Assembly (NCBI GenBank): GCA_038030265.1
Contig: CM075941.1
Span: 14,384,001 to 14,448,000 of the forward strand
Reading direction: 5' to 3'
Length of the DNA stretch: 64,000 nt
From: Corythucha ciliata
Taxonomy: Eukaryota > Arthropoda > Insecta > Hemiptera > Tingidae
The notes below the pieces were generated by a model that saw only the letters and a program-made list of their open reading frames with translations, did no database searches and was not told where the DNA came from. The position numbers and the translations under genes are program-made. This document shows positions 56,251 to 64,000 of the stretch, piece by piece. The stretch's first letter is position 1; every line of letters starts with the position of its first letter.

Positions 56251-59090
56251 GGGCGGGGCGGATGAAAACAGCAAATTGTAGCTACCGACGTATTGCGGGG
56301 TGGGGGGTAGGAAGATTAATGTATAGGTATGCAATTTCCTGGTATTTTCTTATTGAAAAACTAGGTATGCGCGCTCGGTGTTGTCATTTGTCCTCGTTGT
56401 TCATGTTTTTTGTCCTTACCTGATGGAGAAGCCCAGGGCTCGGGCAACTCTAGCCAAAATGAGTGTTTTGCGAGCTTGCCGGAAACCGGCCGGGACGCCG
56501 ATTTTGTCGGGAAACTACCTCATCTTCCTGGAAATTGCACTTTCACACAATTAACTTAAAGTTGTCACCCAGACGTTTTTCGGACCCACGATGTGACACC
56601 ATAAAAGTTTCTCGTCTTCCAGGAAACTAAAAAAACTATTTTTTCCGTCGAAATTGAAATTGGATATCGCTCGGTGGTATTGTCTAGTTTATTTTGAGCT
56701 ATCCATGCGCTAAAAAAAACGATGTAAAACGCGAATCAGTCTCTTCGTTGCATACAAACTGAGTTTTCCTCACAATGCCATCCAATTATCAAACACAGCC
56801 CAAACAAACAATTGTGTAAATCTCTCCCGTATAAGGACTGATGGACGGCGTGATATTGATTTCCTCTGTGACTGTACAGGTTGTCAGAGTGTTGTGATGA
56901 TGCTGAGGGAGGGAGGGGGGATTGACGCGAGCATTCCATACGGGTAGATGTTTACCTTTCTTCATAGGACCCCATACAGTCCATAGGTGGTGTTGAAAAC
57001 CCTTCCGTTCCTCCCCACAAAAAAGCATTAGAAAGAGGTTCTCAAGCGCTTTATGTTCTTTGTACTGTTGTTGATAGTCTGGTGGGGGGGGGGGCTCAGT
57101 TTTTTCATGATGAACTAACGCGTGGAAATCTCGTGAATACCTCCCTAAATTCGTCTAAAACTGTGCTAATTTGCAATTACAGTGGAAACGTCAATCTTAA
57201 ACTGAACTTGAATCGGCGCTAACAACATTTTGAAGTTCGTATGAATCACACGAGTAATTCCCTCAAACTCTCGTTTCGATTTCTAAACTGTGAAATTGTG
57301 TTTTGATGAGGTTGTATAGCCTGTTGGTAACGGGGGGGGGAGGGGACTGCCTAACGTTCATTAATAAGCGAAGCGTATAAAGCCTGTCGACGACTAAAAA
57401 TTGCGTGTACAAACTTTTTATGGGTGAGGTGGGGGGGGGGGACTTTAATAAGGGAACTTTCGTAAGCACACGCCTCCTCCTTCCCCCCCACTACCATCTT
57501 TGTTGAACAGAAGTGGGGGGAAAAAAAGCAATATAATATGCCCACTCCCTTCGCTCTTTGCGAAACAAATTAACGTATACGTCTTGGGAAAGCGAAGTTA
57601 TGGGAGAACATAGATCACAAGTTTCTTTCGTATAAGTCTTCGGCGATGTTTCCTTCTAGATTAAATGCAAAGCTTTTTCCGTCTCGTTGATTAGATATTT
57701 GAATGGTGAAAAACTTTGTGGTAGGTTGGGGGTGGGGGCGGGAGTTTTTCTTTCGAAGTTGGCGAAATTTAATTTATTTCCGGAGCTAAAAAAAAATATT
57801 TCACGGGCCTTGCTTTAAGAAGTTCAAAGCTTGCGATGTTGAGCCCTTTTATTTGATACCGGAAATGTGTTATTTTTTTTCCGTTCCCCCTTACCCCACA
57901 CCAAAACAACTGTGATTTCTCCCGAGCACCCCCTCGCCCTCCACAAGTTTGTTGCATTGCACCAAAGCGGCATCATATTGCTCGCTACACTGCCACTTGA
58001 AAATATCATTGTTACCCCCCCCCCCCCCCACAGCATCACTTTCTAGTATATCTCACCCTTTTCATCACACAGGTCATATGGCTCGCGCATAAGCTCGCAG
58101 TTGTGTGTGAATAGGCGTATAGCAATGGGTGTGGGTAGTGTTGGCTGCGAAGATGGGGGGAGGGGCTCTTAATTATCGCACCCTCTAAATCATGATCCTC
58201 TGTGTTCTGGTCTCTACCAATCCCCCACCCACACACCCCTCTGCACCATCACGACATCACATTCACTCACTCTTATCAAGTCTCCTCTTTGTCCCTTTAA
58301 CCGTCACATACTCGCTCAGTCGTCGCTCAAAAGGCCCAAATTACTCACAGCTGCCTGGGTTCCCGTCGTATATTATGAGAGCGGGGGTAACAAGGTACCT
58401 ACAGCAACCGTACGTTTCGATAATACAAGTTCATGTATGTTTATTTTTTTTAAATTCCCACCTTTCGTAATTTGTGACATCTAATTAGCGTTCTAATTGG
58501 ATGCCACCCATTCCACTCGTGCCTTTTACCAGAGAGAAAACATATAATCAATTTGTGGGTCTGTAGACACAGGGCAACAAAGCTTCAAGATTTTCTGGCG
58601 TTGATATTCCAATTTTTCTGGCAGTGAAACACTTTTTTTTTAAGAAGAAGAAAAAAAAGATTGAGGAGAAGGAAATTCTAGATGAGGGGGGGCTGAATTC
58701 CTGGATATTACGACCTAAACAATCAGATATGGTGCTGCAAACGAATAAAACCGACTCAAAAATTCGCTTATCAGCTAGCACACTGTCATCAATTGAACGA
58801 GAAATGAACAATTTGACGAAAAAGTATAGTATGACCGCCAAACTTCATAACTAAAGAAAAAACCAAATTCGAGGAAAGGCGTTTGGGGGGGGGGGGTGAC
58901 AAAGTATAGCGTTAACTACAGTTATACAATCCTTTGAGGGGCAATTGAGGCGATAATGGCCCGGTTTCCCAGAAGCGGAGACGGGTCTCAACCTGATCCA
59001 TTGAATGATGTAACGGACGACCTATGGAATAACTGAAGACGACTCACCCCTGCCCCCTCACCGCCCTGTAACCACTCTGGCGACGCCCGT
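56251..59090. other. Gene-poor island with many poly-C/poly-G runs
   Basis: G or C runs of 8-14 bases near 57082, 57332, 57431, 58016, 58686 and 58886. Open frames of 60-97 codons on both strands lack recognisable features. No field repeats. Confidence 0.45.
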
Positions 59091-60290
59091 GAAACAGATC
59101 AAATCCATGAAAATTGTTTCTTTGGTTAATCAGATCCTTGAAAATGGGCGAATTAATTGGCCAAAACCACCAAAATTTGTTTATCATGAGCCAAACCTGA
59201 AAAGTTTACTTTTGTGAAGTTGTGTTTCTTGGTTAGGAGTACCCATGGGATGGGCGTAGCCAGAGGTGGCAAGGGTGGGAAGTTTCGTTCCACTATTCAC
59301 TCGAAAGCAAATACTTAGTGGGGCAGTTGCTTCATAACTTGCCCCAGGGGCGGTTTTATGGGGGGGGCGATCGCCACCCCCCCCCCAGTCAGCCCAGCCG
59401 CTCTGAAAGAAACGAGAGGTGAATAAAAAGAGAAGGAGAAGGGAAAGTTAAGAGATACAATTGGGAGGGAAAGCAAATCAGACATCCTGATTCTAGAACT
59501 ATAGGAAATCGGAAAATAACTTACTTTTGTACTAATTGGTACTACCAATTTGCGGACAAATTACTGAAATTGGCTTTTGAGGGAGCCAAATCTGAGACAT
59601 TTGTTTATGGAAGAGCGAAGATAGGGTGAAATGGTGGGTTGAAAGAGCCAAACCCTCGAATTTTGCTGTTGAAAGAGCATATCCCAAGGAATTAGGGGCT
59701 TAAAAGAGCAAAATTACCAGAAATTTGGATTTGAAGGAGACGAATGCGGAGGTATTCCGTTTGTAAATCGACGTAACTTGCTTTTGTAAACGTAATATCA
59801 AAAATAATAAAATTTGGTTTTTTGACTTACCTAAATCCATAAATTTGGTTATTTAAAAAAAAAATAGCTTTCGAATTAGTCAAAGCAGCGAAACCGATTT
59901 TAAAAAGAGCTAGAGCCACGATATTTTGTTTTTGAAAGAGGAAAAACACGCGAAATAAGTGGTTGAAACAGCATAAATACTGTTTTGAAGAAGCCAAATC
60001 CACGACGTTTGGTTATGGAAGAGCAAATTTCCTTGGTGACATTGTCGTCTGAAATGAAAAGGCCAGTCAAGACGGCTTATGCCATGTTTGGTTCATCATA
60101 AATCTTGGATCGTCGAAATCGGGTTTTGAAAGAGCCTAATCCAAGAGATTTAGTTTTGAAAAAGCGAATGACCGCGAAATTGCGGTTTGAAAGAGCCAGA
60201 CCAACAGAATTATGTTTTTGTGAGATCAAAAATCCCAAAAATTGACATTTAAACGAGCTAAATGCATATAATTTGGTTTTGACAGGTCAA
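59091..60290 (+). repeat. Field B: 30-bp repeat
   Basis: The clearest B array: GAAAGAGCCAAACCCTCGAA and relatives at 30-32-bp spacing between about 59560 and 60290. 59230-59420 is non-repeat, with GGGCGATCGCCACCCC. Confidence 0.8.
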
Positions 60291-60720
60291 AAAAAGGTAA
60301 AATGATCATATTTGGAGGGATTTAACAACCAGTTATAGAGTAAAATTGTCAGTTTAGTTACGTAACGTGAGTTTTTGAGATGAAGTCGTGTGATTTTGAC
60401 GTTAAAGCCGCCGTTTTTCAAATAAAATTGTCAGTTTTTTTGCGGCGAAATATTCGGGAAAACACTTCAGGTTGGAAGTCAAATCATCAATATTAGAGTG
60501 AAATCTTCCATTTTCGGTTGAAAAAAGGTAAATTCTCGGTAAAATAAACATTTTCAGGGTGAAATATTCAATTTTGAGATGAAATCATATTAAGTTTTGG
60601 GGCTAAATCGCCAGTTTTATGATGAAATATTTTGGGATAACACGTCAGCTTTGGAGCGAAATTCTCTGTTTTGGAATAATCTCGTCTTATTTGGTGTCGA
60701 AGTTAGTGAATTTGATCCCT
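60291..60720 (+). repeat. Field A: 20-bp repeat
   Basis: Starts directly after field B: GTAAAATTGTCAGTTTAG and similar units up to about 60715. Confidence 0.8.
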
Positions 60721-60960
60721 CGATCAGAAGGTCTCGACTAAATTAAAGGCGTGATCGGGTACGACAGGAAACCACTGCCGACGGGGTACGAGCCCGCCGA
60801 GCAGTAGCTTGAAGGTAGAGGATGAAAAGGGTTCGAGCCTTTCTTTCCTCAGGGAGTGGCCAAAGTGGTACGAGCACTTTGAAGCCGGAGCGAGGTTAGA
60901 AGGACCTTCCAAGGGTACGAGCCTTGATAGGTGGGAAAGAGGTGAAAAGAAGAAAGCGAG
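60721..60960 (+). other. Island with four hairpins sharing a GTACGAG loop
   Basis: Four short hairpins carry the same 7-base loop GT(A/T)CGAG on different stems: CGGG/CCCG (60782-60796), AAAGG/CCTTT (60826-60842), CAAAGTG/CACTTTG (60861-60881) and CAAGG/CCTTG (60910-60926). Stem bases differ between copies but remain complementary. A fifth GGGTACGA (60757) has no stem. Spacings of 45, 37 and 47 between loops are not multiples of three, which argues against a repeated peptide. The island is GC-richer than the A fields around it. Function unknown. Confidence 0.6.
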
Positions 60961-61171
60961 ATTGTATTGGAAGTGATCTAATTAATTATGCGTTCTTGGG
61001 GGGTTGTCATAATATCTACGTACACTCAATTCGATGAGAAGATATTTACAATTTGATGAGAACTGAGTAATTATATACATAAAGTTTGAAAGAGAGTTTT
61101 AACATGATTTTTAGAGTCCCGGCGTTTAACAGTGAAAAGGAGTGATAATAGAATAACGGAAGTGGCTCCAG
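60961..61171. other. No recognised feature
   Basis: AT-rich sequence between the hairpin island and the MITE at 61172. Nothing assignable. Confidence 0.5.
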
Positions 61172-61659
61172 GGGGCCTGTTCTGTAACTTTTATTTGTGT
61201 ATCACTGTCACTGTTTCCTGTCCTTTCAACTGTTCCTTGTAACTGTCATTTGATTGGAGTTCCGTAAAACCAGCCAAGTGTTCCTTTATACCCTTAACCT
61301 TAACATTACCTTCTGCCACGACTAGAAATTATTATTTTGTTATAAATATCAAGCTGTTAATAATTCAAAAATAAAGCAAACAAAAACTAAAAACACTAAC
61401 TCACAAAAAGGAATACACGCCGGAGAAGAAACGAACTGAAAAATTTAAAAAACCCGAAAGATCAAGGTTATAAACAATACTCTTCAAGTGATCCTTGTAA
61501 CACCACTTGGCTATCCCAAAGGATAGCGAGAGTATTCCCACAGTTGTGACGTCATGGGAACAGCTACAAGAGAACACTGAGATACAGAACACCAAAACAT
61601 GACGTCACAACAGGACCTGACTGTTCCTAGGATCAGTCCAATTCTTACAGAACAAGCCC
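61172..61659. mobile_element. About 0.5-kb MITE
   Basis: The left end GGGGCCTGTTCTGTAAC and the right end CTTACAGAACAAGCCC are inverted repeats. CCAG borders both sides (61168-61171, 61660-61663), a possible 4-bp duplication; exact borders are ambiguous because of the G/C runs. Subterminal inverted similarities (CCAAGTG/CACTTGG) occur inside. No ORF. Confidence 0.82.
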
Positions 61660-61689
61660 CCAGGCGAGGCTGCGTAGATTGGCATCTCT

Positions 61690-63409
61690 AGTAGTTCGAG
61701 AACTTGTGGATTGGAGCGCTGGTGCTTGAATCGATGTTGTTTTCTGTTACAGGAGGGTCTTTTTTAGCGGTTCATTTGAATTTTGTTTTTACAAGTCGTA
61801 ACATTTGGAAACAAAGCGTCAGTGTTATAATGAAATTGTCAGTTTTTTTTTATTTAATCGCAAGACTTTTCAAGGCAGATTTGTAATAGTTTCGATGTAA
61901 AATCATCCGTTTTGGGGAAGACGTCTGTAATAGTGTGAAATTGTCAGTTTTGGAGTAAAATGTCCTGTTTTGGGATGGTGCCGGCAGTTTTAGGGTTAAA
62001 TTGTTAGTTAAAGGGTATAAAATAAAGTTTTGGTGTTAAAACAAACAGTTTTAGGTATTATGATCAGTTTTTTTAGGAAAACCCGGAAGAACACTTCAGG
62101 TTTGGAGTAAAATAGTCAGTTTTAGAGTAAAATCTTCTATTTTCTTGTTGAAAATAGTCAGATTTGTATTAAAATAAACAGTTTCTGAGTAAAATATTCA
62201 TTTGTCAGGTAAAACCGGCAAACGTTTTGCGGTAAAATCGCTAGTTTTGTAGTGACATCTCTACTTTTGGAGTAATACGTCAGCTATGGCGTTTAATAGT
62301 ATTTTTTGGTGTGGTTGGGAGTAAAATCATTAGTTTTAGAGTAAAAAATTCCTTTGTCGGCTGAAAGAAAGTTTTTTTCATGGTAAAATAAACATTTTCG
62401 GGGGAAAACAATCAATTTTGAGGTGAAACCGTAAAAGTTGTGGGGTAAAATCACCAGTTTTGTAGTGAAATCTTTTTGGGTAACACGTCAGCTTTGGCAT
62501 AAAATTGTCTGTTTTGGAGTAATTCCGTCTCATTTGGGAATAAATCGTCAGTATTGTGAGAAAATCGTCACTATTGTGTTGAAATTGTCAGTGTTTTAGT
62601 GAAATTGTCAGTTTTGTGTTGAAATCGCTAAACTTTTCACGGTAGCTGTCGTAATAGTTTCGGCAAGAATCATCCGCTTCGGGGAAAACATCAGTTGTAT
62701 TAGTAGTACGAAAATGTCAGTTTTTGAGTAAAATGATCAGTATAGGGGTGGCGCTTTCAGTTTTAGGGTGAAATTGTTAGTTGAGGGGCATAATATGAGT
62801 TTTTTTGATAAAATTGTTAGTTTTGGGATTAAAACCCACAGTTTGAGGTATGCACACTTTTTGTAGTGAAACCGTCGGAAAAACACTTCAGGTAAGGAGT
62901 AAAATCGTCAATTAGTAAAATCTCCAATTTTCTGGTTAAAAATAGACATTTTCATGGTAAAATAAACAGTTTTGGAGTAAGAAATATTCGCTTTACACGT
63001 AAAACCACCAAATGTTTTGTGGTGAAATTACCAGAGTTGTAGTGACATCTCTACTTTCAGAGTAATACGTCAGATTTGGCTTTGATAGTCTTTTTTGGTG
63101 TAGTATCGTCTTATACGGGAAAAAATCGTCAGTATGGTGGTAAAATCGCCAGTTTTGTGTTAAAATCGTAAGAATTTTCAAGTCGGAGCCGCCAGTTTTG
63201 GATTCAAATACCCAGTTTTAGGTTAAATCGTCAGTTTTAGTGTATAACGTGAGTTTTGGAGGTAAAATCACCAGTTGTGTTGAGAAATCTTCAGTTTTGG
63301 GGGTAACACTTCGGCTTTTGCGCGAAATTGTCTGTTTCCGAACGAAATATTCAGTTTCAGAGTGAAATCTTCACTTTTGGGTAAAAAATGTCAGATTTTA
63401 ACATCCCTC
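61690..63409 (+). repeat. Field A: 20-bp repeat, longest array
   Basis: Plus-oriented units throughout. At 62552-62630 four successive units keep an exact 20-bp spacing (CAGTATTGTGAGAAAATCGT, CACTATTGTGTTGAAATTGT and so on), which sets the period. It leads straight into the terminal module at 63410. Confidence 0.88.
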
Positions 63410-63725
63410 AGGTATGAAGCTGAAAATTCGGACACCCTGTATTTGGAGGGCTAAGCCCTTCCTACTAGCATCAATTTTTTGGGGGAAAACATTGTCAGTT
63501 TTTTGGCAGAAGCCTACAAATATATTTTACAATCGCAAATGTTAGTTTTGCACGGATTCTAAACCTATTTGTGAAAATTCAGTTTCTGGGGGAAAATTTG
63601 ATGATTTAAAGCGCCATATCTGAGTAAACGAACTACCAGTTCTCTTGCTGGAGACTCTGAACAGATGTCATCTGACATCTTCTGCTCACTCCTAGAACAA
63701 TGGCTGGCTATGCGCCCTTGATTGG
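63410..63725 (+). repeat. Field-A terminal module
   Basis: AAAATTCGGACACCCTGTAT, GGGGGAAAACATTGTCAG, TTTTTTGGCAGAAG, GATGATTTAAAGCGCC, CGAACTACCAGTTCTCTTGC, GACATCTTCTGC and CTATGCGCCC follow in the same order as at 7504-7790 and, inverted, 17255-17001. Confidence 0.82.
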
Positions 63726-64000
63726 AGAATAATAGTGCTGCGATTTTTGATGTTTTAACTCATCATAAGCGAATTGTTTCGTGTAAAAGTTCACTTTGAC
63801 AGTGGCATATATACCTACATTAACGAATAATTTTTTTGTTTTAAGAAATTCACTTCAAAAATACGGTTTTCATTATGCATAATATTTGTTTTTCAACTAA
63901 CATCTTGTTGTGGGGGTGTGAACACCTGACATATGACTGTCGACCAGTATCTTTCTGGGCCTACCACGAAGTAACGACCCCTTCTGTCGTTTCATCATTG
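63726..64000. other. No recognised feature
   Basis: AT-rich window end; no gene or repeat assigned. Confidence 0.5.

Noticed and set aside
60826..60842. GGTTCGAGCC, resembling the T-arm of a tRNA
   Set aside because: No acceptor, D or anticodon arm can be folded around it, and it belongs to the set of four hairpins with a shared loop.

Overview
This is a repeat-dominated piece of an arthropod nuclear genome, most likely an insect. The grounds are a spliced takeout/juvenile-hormone-binding-protein-like gene with 54-101 nt introns, an errantivirus-type LTR retrovirus with an env gene, a Jockey-type LINE, and many short inverted-repeat elements. The species cannot be named from the sequence alone. 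Everything here was read by eye; no searches were run.

Layout. 1-7800: fields of a degenerate 20-bp minisatellite (field A), interrupted by a 0.66-kb inverted-repeat element, a 5'-truncated Penelope-like element with two hammerhead-ribozyme candidates in inverted orientation, and a 2.8-kb CACTG-ended element packed with CGGT/ACCG motifs. 7970-12200: a decayed Jockey-like LINE on the minus strand, split by a palindromic MITE. 12300-32450: alternating fields of degenerate tandem repeats (A about 20 bp; B, C and D about 30 bp; E about 18 bp), with islands lacking recognisable genes and rich in poly-C/poly-G tracts. 32450-38250: the gene-bearing island, with a complete six-exon takeout-like gene (33959-35093) and a two-exon gene for a small secreted protein of unknown family (36762-37815), both on the plus strand and each behind a TATA box. 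38280-44060: more repeat fields, a perfect 27-bp hairpin, two foldback elements and a MITE. 44066-50771: a decayed SWIM zinc-finger gene, inside or beside which a 5984-bp errantivirus has inserted, with apparently identical 308-bp LTRs and a CTCG target duplication. 50772-64000: repeat fields B and A, gene-poor islands, a MITE of about 0.5 kb, and a 240-bp island with four hairpins that share one loop on different, base-paired stems.

How the parts relate. The two cellular genes are the only host genes whose structure can be read completely. Most other DNA is mobile or derived from it, often nested: MITE in Penelope element, MITE in LINE, CACTG element in field A, hairpin in field A. At least three field-A arrays end in the same module of about 250-310 bp, and both field-E arrays are followed by related sequence, so the fields look like parts of dispersed elements rather than simple satellites. 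The errantivirus lacks reverse transcriptase, has a broken gag and lacks the third catalytic acidic residue of integrase, yet its LTRs look identical, so it was probably already defective when it inserted.
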